Assembly (NCBI RefSeq): GCF_001275675.1 | Contig: NZ_LITM01000009.1 | Coordinates: 10,104-74,103, forward strand | Direction of reading: 5' to 3' | DNA length: 64,000 bases | DNA from: Lysinibacillus sp. FJAT-14745 | Lineage (GTDB): Bacteria > Bacillota > Bacilli > Bacillales_A > Planococcaceae | Part shown: in pieces, positions 27,609 through 35,690 of the stretch | How the letters are laid out: each line of letters starts with the position of its first letter | How positions within the stretch are numbered: the stretch's first letter is position 1 | Notes under the pieces: generated by a model | Told to the model about the DNA's origin: nothing | What the model saw: the letters and a program-made list of their open reading frames with translations, nothing else | The model's database searches: none | Made by a program: the position numbers and the translations under genes

Positions 27609-27643
27609 TAATATTCATAAATATAGTGTAAGGGGAGAACTTT

Positions 27644-28909
27644 ATGCGTATAAATTTTAAAAACTTAACTGTACAAGTACTGATTGCTATTGTGCTAGGT
27701 ATTATTGTAGGTGCTACGTTCCCAGAGTTCGGAGCGAAGTTGAAAATATTAGCAGATATTTTTATTAAATTAATTAAGATGTTAATAGCTCCTATCATTT
27801 TCTTAACAGTTGTTATTGGAATTGGTAGTATGGGCGATGTAAAAAAAGTTGGTAAAATTGGCGGGAAGGCATTAATCTATTTTGAAATTGTCTCTACTTT
27901 CGCACTAGCAATCGGCTTAATCGTAGTCAATATTGTAAAGCCTGGTAAAGGCTTTAATACAGCTGCTGCAAACGGTGCAGATATTTCCCAATATACAGAG
28001 GCAGCAGCCGCTACAGAGCATGGTATTGGTGCATTTATTATGCAAATTATACCTGATAATGTTGTCGGAGCACTTGCAAATGGAGAGTTATTGCCTGTTT
28101 TATTCTCAGCAGTTTTATTTGGCATAGCTGCTGCTGCTATTGGTGAACCAGCTAAACCAGTTATTAAATTTTTCGAACAAGTAGCAGATATATTCTTTAA
28201 AATTGTAAATATGGTCATGAAAGTTTCACCGATTGGTGCATTCGGTGCAATGAGCTACACAATCGGTAATTTCGGTCTTAAATCACTAGGAAACTTAGGA
28301 TTTTTAATGCTTTCCGTTTATATTACAATGTTTATTTTTATCGTAGTCATCATTGGTCTTATTACACGTTACTTTGGATTTAGTATCTTTAAGTTTATTA
28401 AATATATTAAAGATGAAATTTTTATCGTTATTGGGACATCATCATCAGAATCGGCCCTTCCTTCGATGATGCGCAAATTAGAAAACTATGGTTGCTCTAA
28501 GCAAGTCGTTGGTCTTGTTATTCCAACGGGGTACTCCTTTAACTTAGATGGTACGTCCATTTACTTATCTATGGCGGCTATTTTTATCGCACAAGCTTAT
28601 GGAATTGAATTAGATGTTTGGCATCAAATTACATTGCTAGCTATTTTAATGCTAACATCTAAAGGTGCGGCCGGTGTAACAGGCTCAGGCTTTATTACAC
28701 TCGCAGCAACATTAGCAGCATTCCCAATGATTCCAGTAGAAGGGATTGCACTTTTAATCGGGGTCGATCGCTTTATGTCTGAAGCCCGCGCCGTTACAAA
28801 CTTAATTGGTAATGGTGTAGCAACAGTTGTCGTTTCAAAAATGGAAAAAGAATTCGATCCAGAGCAGGAAAAACGTGCTCTTGCAGGACAAGTCACAACT
28901 CAACAATAA
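27644..28909 (+). CDS. dctA: C4-dicarboxylate:cation symporter (DAACS family)
   Basis: A 421-residue membrane carrier of the glutamate/C4-dicarboxylate symporter family. It has eight hydrophobic segments plus re-entrant hairpins. The first hairpin carries GTSSSESALPSM and the second GTSIYLSMAAIF, both substrate/cation signatures, followed by TSKGAAGVTGSGF and DRFMSEARAVTNLIGN. SSSES rather than the glutamate-type pattern, and the neighbouring dct regulators, favour malate, fumarate or succinate as substrate. AAGGGGAGA precedes the ATG. A cre site and a direct repeat lie in its upstream region. In B. subtilis the equivalent gene is called dctP. Confidence 0.9.
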   Translation: MRINFKNLTVQVLIAIVLGIIVGATFPEFGAKLKILADIFIKLIKMLIAPIIFLTVVIGIGSMGDVKKVGKIGGKALIYFEIVSTFALAIGLIVVNIVKPGKGFNTAAANGADISQYTEAAAATEHGIGAFIMQIIPDNVVGALANGELLPVLFSAVLFGIAAAAIGEPAKPVIKFFEQVADIFFKIVNMVMKVSPIGAFGAMSYTIGNFGLKSLGNLGFLMLSVYITMFIFIVVIIGLITRYFGFSIFKFIKYIKDEIFIVIGTSSSESALPSMMRKLENYGCSKQVVGLVIPTGYSFNLDGTSIYLSMAAIFIAQAYGIELDVWHQITLLAILMLTSKGAAGVTGSGFITLAATLAAFPMIPVEGIALLIGVDRFMSEARAVTNLIGNGVATVVVSKMEKEFDPEQEKRALAGQVTTQQ

Positions 28910-28912
28910 AAT

Positions 28913-28966
28913 AAAAGGCTGGCCGGTAGTGAAAAAATCACATTATCGGTCAGCCTTTTATTTTTC
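28913..28966 (+). terminator. dctA terminator
   Basis: Imperfect long stem beginning AAAAGGCTG (28913-28921) and ending CAGCCTTTT (28951-28959), followed by ATTTTT. Confidence 0.85.
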
Positions 28967-29028
28967 CATTTTAATATGAAACCTCTTGTACTTCTTACTC
29001 GTATAGTAAGTAAATTGGAGGTTTATAT

Positions 29029-29565
29029 ATGACTACATTTACCCTTACTTACCCAAAAGCATTCGAAAGATTTTTAAATATTCCTATCGTGAATGAACAA
29101 AATGAGACGGTTTGTGTGCTACAAAAAGTAGAGCGTTCATCCGTTGGAAAAGTAATGAATGCTGTCATGCTAGTAGCTTCAAAGCAGTCTTTGCCACATC
29201 GTTATGAAACACGTTCTACTTTAGGTACACCACTTTTTCAAGTACAATCTACACTATTAGCAAAGGGTGTCAGCCATCAGCTTATAATGCCAGATGGATC
29301 AATTCTACCAATACAAAGGAAGACGGTTCAATTACTTGAATCCTCCTACTCTTTTACAATGGATGGACTCGACTTTCGTTTTGAAAAAGATTTTACATCT
29401 ACCGCCTATTTATATTGTAATGATGAAAAAATCGCAAGTGCTAGTAATATAGAAACTGAACTTGTGCGTACCGGTGTAGCTTTTAAACTTTTTAACTCAG
29501 ATGATACGCTCTTTGTTGCTTTGCTAGCGACTTTGTATCAGGCATTATTTTCGATGAATAATTAG
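29029..29565 (+). CDS. Uncharacterised protein, possible tubby/LURP-like fold
   Basis: A soluble 178-residue protein, well supported by TTGGAGGT eight bases before the ATG and its own upstream terminator. It is rich in alternating beta strands (for example SYSFTMDGLDFRFEKDF). That pattern is reminiscent of tubby C-terminal-like or LURP-one-related barrels found in Bacillota, but the similarity is by pattern only. A C-terminal hydrophobic helix ends the protein. No neighbour suggests a role. Confidence 0.6.
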   Translation: MTTFTLTYPKAFERFLNIPIVNEQNETVCVLQKVERSSVGKVMNAVMLVASKQSLPHRYETRSTLGTPLFQVQSTLLAKGVSHQLIMPDGSILPIQRKTVQLLESSYSFTMDGLDFRFEKDFTSTAYLYCNDEKIASASNIETELVRTGVAFKLFNSDDTLFVALLATLYQALFSMNN

Positions 29566-29574
29566 GAGGCTTAT

Positions 29575-29665
29575 CGTCGTAGAGTGGGGTTGATTTTCGT
29601 TTCGACTTGGCGCTTTCCTCTGGTGTTCGATGAGCCGCTTCACTCGCATGTCCCTCGGTGTCTGT
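29575..29665 (+). repeat. Left-end fragment of the dispersed inverted-repeat element
   Basis: GGGGTTGATTTTCG, TTGGCGCTTTCC and GATGAGCCGCTTC match the left part of the element at 8254 and 51475. The right part is absent; the 42-bp tandem array starts where the match ends. Confidence 0.65.
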
Positions 29666-29670
29666 CGTTT

Positions 29671-30090
29671 CGGCGAAGTGGTCGGCTTTACCAGCGGAAA
29701 ACAGGTTTGGCGGCGCAGTGAACGGCTTTAGCGGCGGAATAACCTGTTTTGGCGGCGCAGTTTACAGCTTTAGCGGCGGAATAACAGGTTTTAGCGGCAC
29801 AGTGGTCGGCTTTAGCGGCGGAATAACAGGTTTGGCGGCGCAGTGAACGGCTTTAGCGGCGGAATAACCTGTTTTGGCGGCGCAGTTTACAGCTTTAGCG
29901 GCGGAATAACAGGTTTTAGCGGCGAAGTCGACACCTTTAGCGGCGGAATAACCGTTTTGATGGCGAAGTGGACGCTTTTAGCAGCGGAATAACCTGTTTT
30001 AGCGGCGCAGTTTACAGCTTTACCGGCGGAATAACCTGTTTTAGCGGCGAAGTGAACGCCTTTAGCAGCGGAAAACAAAGTTCTATCAAC
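29671..30090. repeat. 42-bp tandem repeat array, about ten copies
   Basis: Ten or so units of about 42 bp, each with GCGGCGGAATAACAGG and TTTTAGCGGCGCAGTGAACG. Neighbouring units alternate between AACAGG and AACCTG. A block of three units (starting at 29705) recurs almost exactly 126 bases further on (29831), showing recent segmental duplication. The units are more GC-rich than the surrounding sequence. Since 42 is a multiple of three, frames stay open in several phases (a 14-residue Gly/Ser/Phe repeat on one strand), but no ribosome binding site or gene context supports translation. Confidence 0.88.
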
Positions 30091-30150
30091 GGAGAGTAAG
30101 CTCTTAATTAACATAAATACATACCGGTTTAAATAGATAATGAAAAAAAG

Positions 30151-30172
30151 CTCCTATTGTTAGGAGTTTTTT
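30151..30172 (-). terminator. Terminator of the alpha/beta hydrolase gene
   Basis: On the minus strand, CTCCTA-acaa-TAGGAG followed by a C and seven T, four bases or more beyond the hydrolase stop codon. Confidence 0.75.
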
Positions 30173-30176
30173 GATA

Positions 30177-30902
30177 TTAAAAATTATTAAGTAACTTATT
30201 TATTGCTTCCACGACTACTGAAGGTGCATCATTTTGTATGTAGTGCGCACTATTTTCAACAATAATAAATTCACTTTGAGTGGAAATTTGTAATATTTCC
30301 TTTTGCATTTTATTCCACAGTTCTTGAGATTCTTTAGTATAGAGATGTTTATTACCTGCTGAAAGAACAATTAACGGTATGTTTAATTTTATCTGATTGT
30401 CTTTTAATTGTTTTAAGCTTTCCTTAAATTCTTTATAATTGCCTTCGTGTATAAATTGATTCTTATAAGCCTCTTGAAATTCCCTACTCATAGTTGGAAG
30501 AAATCTTTCTTGGTAATCCTCTGGAGTAGAATCAATTAACAACAATCCAGCAATTTCACTAGGATATTCACTCGCATATAATCTTGCGTTAACTCCACCA
30601 AATGAATGACCTACAAATATATATGGAGGGGCTATATCCAATTTAGTAAGAAGCTCTTTCAGTTCCTTCACCATTTCTCGACTTGTTCTAGGATTTGAAC
30701 TTTTCTCACTTTTACCAAGTCCCGCTCTATCGTAAACTAACACTTCTGTAAATGCTGAAACATCAGAGACTATAGAAATCCACCCTTTAGAATAATCACC
30801 ATATCCCGCATCCATAACCACTGTAGGTTTACCATTTTTTTCACCTATCAATTTGGCATACAACTTAAAATCGTTAATTGGTACAAACATTTCTTTAAAC
30901 AT
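30177..30902 (-). CDS. Alpha/beta hydrolase
   Basis: A 241-residue alpha/beta-hydrolase-fold protein. The nucleophile elbow is GHSFGG, the oxyanion region is DAGYGDYSKGW after the first strands, the predicted acid is in LLIDSTPEDY or the later strand, and the catalytic histidine is in NSAHYIQ. The start at 30902 has AAAGGAAAC nine bases upstream; eleven more codons are open but lack a site. The substrate is unknown. It is somewhat richer in A and T than its neighbours and stands alone, consistent with acquisition by transfer, though that is weak evidence. Confidence 0.8.
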   Translation of the reverse strand: MFKEMFVPINDFKLYAKLIGEKNGKPTVVMDAGYGDYSKGWISIVSDVSAFTEVLVYDRAGLGKSEKSSNPRTSREMVKELKELLTKLDIAPPYIFVGHSFGGVNARLYASEYPSEIAGLLLIDSTPEDYQERFLPTMSREFQEAYKNQFIHEGNYKEFKESLKQLKDNQIKLNIPLIVLSAGNKHLYTKESQELWNKMQKEILQISTQSEFIIVENSAHYIQNDAPSVVVEAINKLLNNF

Positions 30903-31121
30903 AGTATAGTTTCCTTTCTTTATCTTAGACTTCATCGAATATTTAAGAACTGATATCTAATAAAAAAATCGGCCTTTTTTTATTTTCCACTACTGCTAGA
31001 ATCATTCAATATATTCCGGGACACGAAATAAATTCGCTTTGTTTTGACCATTTTACGCCGCCCTTCTAAAAAAGGAGTACACTAAAGAGGTAGAAATACT
31101 ATGCATTTGGAGGCATTTAAA

Positions 31122-31301
31122 ATGGATACAAAAGCAGCAGATATTAAAAATTTAATGACGTTAGATTTACTTGTTCAAATTCTAGAGGAACGCGGTATTA
31201 TGACAGATCGAGAATTAAAAGAACGTCTCACTAATAATGTTAAGCTTTCATCAATGGATGCAGATTTAAAAGAAAAAGTCATTGAAGAAATAAAACATTA
31301 A
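31122..31301 (+). CDS. Small uncharacterised helical protein
   Basis: A 59-residue protein starting MDTKAADIKNLMTLDLLVQI. I choose the ATG at 31122 because GGAGG lies eight bases upstream; an ATG seven codons earlier overlaps that site. It is predicted to be two or three helices with many charged residues, no membrane segment and no cysteine. ERGIMTDRELKERL resembles a short winged-helix or CHASE-like segment only superficially. The function is unknown. Confidence 0.6.
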   Translation: MDTKAADIKNLMTLDLLVQILEERGIMTDRELKERLTNNVKLSSMDADLKEKVIEEIKH

Positions 31302-31327
31302 TGGAGTAGATGACATTCCAGAAAAAG

Positions 31328-31366
31328 TGGCCGCTTCTTAAGTGATGAAAATACTTTAAGCGGCCC
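31328..31366. terminator. Terminator between the small ORF and phzF-like gene
   Basis: GGCCGCTT...AAGTGATG...ACTT...AAGCGGCC forms an imperfect long hairpin between convergent genes, ending CTTCTT on the plus strand. It lies just before the phzF-like stop codon. Confidence 0.65.
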
Positions 31367-31372
31367 TTCTTA

Positions 31373-32266
31373 TTATATTCGTACCTTTAGTTCCTTCACA
31401 TGTACAGCAGTTCCTGTGATTGAAATATTCAATTTCCCCTCATCACTTTTTACATGAACTTGCACACGCCCATCCTTCCCAAGTTCCTGACCTTGTTCGA
31501 AGATTAGCGTTTTCGGCAGTTGTGCTTGTCGATGAATATACTCTGCAAAATACGCTCCCATGACACCAGAGGCCGTACCTGTAGTAATATCTTCAATTGT
31601 TCCAGAGTATGGAGATGAAAAATGTCTTGCGTGCATATCAGCATTCTTATCAAATGCCTCTAAGCAAAAAGGATGCAAGGATGCTTTTGGCATTTCTTCT
31701 AGGATAGCTGGAAAATCTGCAGTTTGCGGAGTCATTTTTTCAAAGTATGTTAAATTTTTAATAGGTATTAACAAAGTCCAAATTCCTGTACTTCCATAAA
31801 CTATCGGTAATTCAGGATGTATCGCTTCCTCTGTTAGTCCTATTGATTGTGCAAGTTTAGATTTTGAACCATTAAATGCTTCAAACTGAGGTGTTGCATG
31901 TTGCATAGTAATGTAAATTTGTCCTGCTTGTTGTTCTTTTATCTCAATTGGAAGAATTCCTGCTTTCGTCTCAATGGTTAGTTTCGACTTATTTACTAAT
32001 AAACCTTTTGTTCTTAGCGCATATATCGTTGCCATTGTTGCATGTCCACATAAATCCATCTCATGCCCTGGCGTGAAATAACGTATACGTAAATCTGCTT
32101 TATCCGATTTTAGCGCGAAAGCTGTTTCGTTAAAGCCTACTTGCTTAGCAATAGCCTGCATTTCTATTTCACTATATTGATTTCCCTCTACAACGACACC
32201 TGCTGGGTTCCCCTTATTAGGTATCGTGCTAAACGCATCATAATGATCGACGGTAACCATTTTCAT
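31373..32266 (-). CDS. PhzF family isomerase/epimerase
   Basis: A 297-residue PhzF-fold protein related to diaminopimelate epimerase. Family signatures are [16 protein letters not shown] at the N-terminus with the catalytic glutamate in [23 protein letters not shown] in the middle, and [15 protein letters not shown] in the second half. The phenazine enzyme catalyses an isomerisation, but most Bacillota members (YfhB/YddE type) have unknown substrates and there are no phenazine genes here. The 405 bases upstream (32267-32671) contain no gene or clear repeat that I can support. Confidence 0.88.
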   Translation of the reverse strand: MKMVTVDHYDAFSTIPNKGNPAGVVVEGNQYSEIEMQAIAKQVGFNETAFALKSDKADLRIRYFTPGHEMDLCGHATMATIYALRTKGLLVNKSKLTIETKAGILPIEIKEQQAGQIYITMQHATPQFEAFNGSKSKLAQSIGLTEEAIHPELPIVYGSTGIWTLLIPIKNLTYFEKMTPQTADFPAILEEMPKASLHPFCLEAFDKNADMHARHFSSPYSGTIEDITTGTASGVMGAYFAEYIHRQAQLPKTLIFEQGQELGKDGRVQVHVKSDEGKLNISITGTAVHVKELKVRI

Positions 32267-32671
32267 ATACTTTCCCTTCCTTTATTTAAGTTTTACATCA
32301 ATTTTATCCTGCGAAACAAATCCGATCTCCGACTTTCTATGCTTCCTTGGCGATTATCCCCAATTCCTAATATCCATTTCCGATACATTAATAGATACGA
32401 ATCGACCGCACAAAAGTTCCATTATTCCCCAAATTATTAAGCTACTCTTAAAAAATATCCCCTATTAAAAAATAGAATTAACGCAGAAGCTTTTTACCGC
32501 AACGTCAATTTTGGAAAATTCCCACCACAATGACCTTTTTAAAAAATTTAGTCATAAGGTAGTATCAACACCATCTATCTAAGTTTTGAGACAATACTTC
32601 ACTCAAACATAGGTCTCTATATACATAAAAAAGCAATATGCACTTTTAATTGTACATACTGCTTTAGGACC

Positions 32672-33205
32672 CTATCGAATTGTTTTTAATGCCGTTGACC
32701 AAGGAATAAGTTGATCTAGCATTTGATTTACTGAATCTGCTTGCACTTCCTTTGGTTTAAATACCGTACCGTTTTCGAAATCTGTAAATAATGATAAAGC
32801 CGGATGGACGCGAACATCTGCTACTAATAATTCACCAAGAATTCCACGTAAATGTTCAGCAGCTCTTGCACCACCAACAGAACCGTAAGAAACAATTCCT
32901 GCCGCCTTATTATTCCATTCCACGCGTAAGTAATCTAATGCATTTTTTAATGCCCCAGTAATGGAATGGTTATATTCTGCAACGATAAATACAAAACCAT
33001 CACATGCAGCAACTTTTTGTGACCATGTAGCTGCTCCTGAAGCATCTCCACCTGGCTCACCTAGCAGTGGTAATTTAAAATCCGCGATATCAATAATTTC
33101 ATATTCTGCATCACCGCGTTTTTCAGCTACTTCCTTTACCCATTCGCCAACTTGTGGGCTTAAACGACCTTCACGAGTACTACCTAAAATAACCCCTATT
33201 TTCAC
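32672..33205 (-). CDS. NADPH-dependent FMN reductase family protein
   Basis: A 177-residue flavodoxin-fold reductase. The phosphate-binding loop GSTREGRLSPQVGEW follows the first strand, AEYNHSITGALKNALDYL is the second family signature, and SYGSVGGARAAEHLR contacts flavin. It probably reduces flavin, quinones or azo compounds with NADPH; related Bacillus proteins include YhdA and azoreductase-like enzymes. A GGAGGAACAAC site precedes the ATG. It is a single gene. The gap 33206-33427 is AT-rich with a small palindrome TTTAAT-TCGG-ATTAAA and nothing else supported. Confidence 0.88.
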   Translation of the reverse strand: MKIGVILGSTREGRLSPQVGEWVKEVAEKRGDAEYEIIDIADFKLPLLGEPGGDASGAATWSQKVAACDGFVFIVAEYNHSITGALKNALDYLRVEWNNKAAGIVSYGSVGGARAAEHLRGILGELLVADVRVHPALSLFTDFENGTVFKPKEVQADSVNQMLDQLIPWSTALKTIR

Positions 33206-33427
33206 CTTGTTGTTCCTCCTTCATTCATCCCTCAAATTGTGACCGAATCATTCATTGAAAAACTAAAAACGGTTCTCTTAGCCATGTTGTACAGGAATCC
33301 AATTCTTCATTCAATACATTGATGGTTAATGAAACCATTGTTTTTTACTTCGAATTAAATTATCTTTAATCCAAAACAAAAATATCATATGTTTATAAAA
33401 ATTTCCAGTTATTTAATTCGGATTAAA

Positions 33428-33676
33428 TTATTTTATTTTAATAGGTCTTTCTAATGCTGCCAGTTCATCCTCAATCGATGCATATTGTCTTTCTACAACA
33501 TATTTTGCATCCGAGATAGCCGCATTATAAATATGCGGAGCAATATTTTCCTTTATAAAATCTAATACTCTTTCTGCTTCAAATTCTGTAATATCCTCAT
33601 CACGATTATTATAGAAAAAACGTTGAATATCAGCTATTATTGTTTCTTGTTGTTCTTTTGTTAAACGAATAAACAA
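33428..33676 (-). CDS. DUF2164 family protein
   Basis: An 82-residue soluble protein matching the DUF2164 pattern: IRLTKEQQETIIADIQRFF at the N-terminus, a conserved acidic stretch NNRDEDITEFEAERVLDF, and a central NIAPHIYNAAISDAKYVV. GGAGAGTTTTGGATTG precedes the ATG. The function of the family is unknown. It stands alone between an FMN reductase gene and repeat DNA. Confidence 0.8.
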   Translation of the reverse strand: MFIRLTKEQQETIIADIQRFFYNNRDEDITEFEAERVLDFIKENIAPHIYNAAISDAKYVVERQYASIEDELAALERPIKIK

Positions 33677-33750
33677 TCCAAAACTCTCCTCTCATTGCCA
33701 TTTATACTCACCTATCATAACACTCTAAAATTAATCCATGCATACACAAA

Positions 33751-33787
33751 AAGACTGAATTACAATAAATACTATAATTCAGCCTTC
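33751..33787. terminator. Orphan terminator-like hairpin
   Basis: GACTGAATTA and TATAATTCAG form a hairpin followed on the minus strand by five T. It closely resembles the hairpin at 34286-34322, but no minus-strand gene ends just before it. Between the two lie only repeat elements, so it may be a leftover copy from a duplication or insertion. Confidence 0.6.
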
Positions 33788-33844
33788 ATTACATTGAAAA
33801 ACTAATATGTCAATTAGATTAAGGTGTCCTATTAAATTAAGTAC

Positions 33845-34104
33845 GGCTCTATGGCAAAACGAGGGGTTGATTTCCGTTCCGGCTTGGCGCTTTCCTGGGG
33901 GCGTCCGATGAGCCGCTTCACTCGCGTTGCTCGCTCCAGGGTCTCGGGCCAACACGAGGTTGGTCACGAAGGCGTTATCACAGGACGTGATGGTTTTAGC
34001 CTTCGTTCCTCTATCGCTAATCCCCAAGTAGTCGCCAAGCCTCCACTCCAATCAACCAATTCACATAGCATAAGTTTTCTGGCCTCTAATTTATAGTGAT
34101 GAAA
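33845..34104 (+). repeat. Dispersed inverted-repeat element, copy at 33.8 kb
   Basis: The core from GTTGATTTCCGTTCCGG (33866) to CCACTCCAATCAAC (34056) is about 190 bp and nearly matches the copy at 51475. Both have the central pair GGCCAACACGAGGTTGG and CGAAGGCGTTATCACAGG. The outer ends are decayed. Frames that cross it on both strands are repeats in translation, not genes. Confidence 0.82.
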
Positions 34105-34127
34105 CAATACCTTAGCACTTGGGTTAT

Positions 34128-34225
34128 ATCTGTGCGAAAGCCAGCGACAGCAACAATAAAAGTGGAGGAAGCGGCTCGACTCTCGCTACACAGGAAAGTG
34201 AGTAGCCTGGAATGGAAATCACCCT
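34128..34225 (-). repeat. Partial inverted copy of the dispersed element
   Basis: In reverse orientation the segment reads like the element's left half (GGGTGATTTCCATTCCAGGC, CACTTTCCTGTG, GAGCCGCTTCCTCCAC). It also contains a TGTGCGAAAGCCAGCGAC motif shared with the 16.4 kb copy. It abuts the copy at 33845, giving a head-to-head pair. Confidence 0.65.
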
Positions 34226-34285
34226 CATTTAAAGAGCAAAACCATTCACCAAGATTTCCTTGAACATATAGTTTTTAACATTAAA

Positions 34286-34322
34286 AAGACTGAATTATAT
34301 TTAATTCTATAATTCAGCCTTT
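34286..34322 (-). terminator. Terminator of the trmK-nif3-small ORF operon
   Basis: On the minus strand, GGCTGAATTATAG...ATATAATTCAGTC is followed by TTTTT, six bases beyond the stop codon of the small membrane protein gene. Confidence 0.8.
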
Positions 34323-34327
34323 TATTA

Positions 34328-34552
34328 TTACTGGTTACATTTAAATGAATAGTTTGTTGATAGAAAATTCTTTTCCTTTGAGACGATGGCTTCTCCACCA
34401 TCTTTTTCACATTGCTCAGTCATAGCATCAATTTTTTTGGCATTCATCGTATTTGTCATAAATGTCATGCCTACACCAAACACAGCAATTAGCAAACCAA
34501 TCATTATCCATAACTTGCCGGCTTTATTGCCAGAAGGTCTTTCATTCGCCAC
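34328..34552 (-). CDS. Small single-span membrane protein, uncharacterised
   Basis: A 74-residue protein with a GTG start set by GAGAGGGGAA eight bases upstream. One membrane helix (LWIMIGLLIAVFGVGMTFM) is followed by a polar domain containing two cysteines (EQCEKDGGE and SFKCNQ at the C-terminus), which could form a disulphide outside the cell. It is the last gene of the operon trmK-nif3, 15 bases after nif3. I do not recognise it; the corresponding B. subtilis operon lacks it as far as I recall. Confidence 0.72.
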   Translation of the reverse strand: MANERPSGNKAGKLWIMIGLLIAVFGVGMTFMTNTMNAKKIDAMTEQCEKDGGEAIVSKEKNFLSTNYSFKCNQ

Positions 34553-34567
34553 AGCTATTCCCCTCTC

Positions 34568-35689
34568 TTACACGAATAAAAACGGTTCTGTATGAATAGT
34601 AGATTGGACAAATTCAACAGAATATTTTTTATCCTCGCACATTCTCGACATCTTTTTAGCTACTCCTGCAATCATCACTTTCTCCACATGATGACCTGGA
34701 TCGACGATTTGTAGACCAATTGCTTGAGCGTCCTGGGCTGTATGGAAATACATATCTCCCGTTAAAAATACATCTGCCCCAGCACGTTTCGCAGAATAAA
34801 TATATTTATTGCCATCGCCACCGACAAGCGCTACTTTTTTCACCTTCGACTGTAAATCACCAACAACTCGGACAGCAGGTACGTCTAGCTGCCCCTTTAC
34901 AAATTGCGTGAATTTATGAAGAGTCATTTCTTGTGGTAAATAACCAACTCGGCCTAAGCCCATTACATTTGTTTGCTGGTCTAGGCGAATGATATCATAG
35001 GCTGGTTCTTCATATGGATGCGCGTTTAACATGGCCTTTAATACACGACTTTTTATGGATTCTGGAAATACTACTTCTACCTTCACTTCTTCTTCAACAT
35101 GTAATTCACCAATAGAACCTACATGTGGATTTGCACCTTCTAGTGCACGGAAACGACCTTCTCCCAATGTAGTATAGCTACATGCTTCATAATCTCCAAT
35201 ACGGCCTGCTCCTGCTTTTGCTAATGCCTCACGTAAATCATTGGCATTTGCAGTCGGTATAAAAACTGCCAGCTTCAACATATTTTCAGCATATGTTTCT
35301 TCTAAAATAGAACGGTTTTCAAGCTGTAGAGCATCTGCTAGTAGATCGTTGACACCACCTTCAGCCACATCTAGATTCGTATGTGCTGCATAAACGGCAA
35401 TATCATTTTTGATAAGCTTTTCATATAAACGCCCGGCTGGATTGTCAGTACGAATATTCGAAAGACGTCTAAAAATCGGTGGATGATGCGCTATTATTAG
35501 CTCGCATCCTTGAGCAATAGCCTCGTCTGCTACTGCTTCATTAACATCTAATGTGACTAATACTTTACTTACAGGTTTGTTTAATGTGCCGATTGCAAGA
35601 CCGATTGGGTCATTTTCCATACAGGCTAATTTTTTAGGCGACCATGATTCGAACAATTGTATAATTTCCTGACCGTTAACTGTTTTCAT
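34568..35689 (-). CDS. yqfO: Nif3-like dinuclear metal-binding protein (YqfO)
   Basis: A 373-residue Nif3/DUF34 family member, often labelled GTP cyclohydrolase 1 type 2. The metal ligands are in IIAHHPPIF, AAHTNLDVAEGGVND and DPGHHVEKVM. The central insertion (about residues 125-230) is the PII-like/NGG1-interacting domain found in the longer Bacillus type. The biochemical role is unsettled; a metal-binding or chaperone role is debated for the family. It lies one base after trmK, so the two are certainly translated from one message. In B. subtilis yqfN-yqfO-ispH are together; here ispH is far away. Confidence 0.92.
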   Translation of the reverse strand: MKTVNGQEIIQLFESWSPKKLACMENDPIGLAIGTLNKPVSKVLVTLDVNEAVADEAIAQGCELIIAHHPPIFRRLSNIRTDNPAGRLYEKLIKNDIAVYAAHTNLDVAEGGVNDLLADALQLENRSILEETYAENMLKLAVFIPTANANDLREALAKAGAGRIGDYEACSYTTLGEGRFRALEGANPHVGSIGELHVEEEVKVEVVFPESIKSRVLKAMLNAHPYEEPAYDIIRLDQQTNVMGLGRVGYLPQEMTLHKFTQFVKGQLDVPAVRVVGDLQSKVKKVALVGGDGNKYIYSAKRAGADVFLTGDMYFHTAQDAQAIGLQIVDPGHHVEKVMIAGVAKKMSRMCEDKKYSVEFVQSTIHTEPFLFV

Positions 35690-35690
35690 C

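Noticed and set aside
29671-30090. CRISPR array
   Set aside because: Repeats are directly adjacent with no unique spacers, the unit is internally repeated, and no cas genes are in the window.
29658-30114. Open frames on both strands in the 42-bp array (Gly/Ser/Phe repeats and Lys/Pro repeats)
   Set aside because: Repeat translation artefact; no start signals, and both strands are open equally.
33779-34051. Open frames in the element at 33.8 kb, and the similar one at 51448-51672
   Set aside because: The two translations resemble each other because both are copies of the same non-coding repeat.
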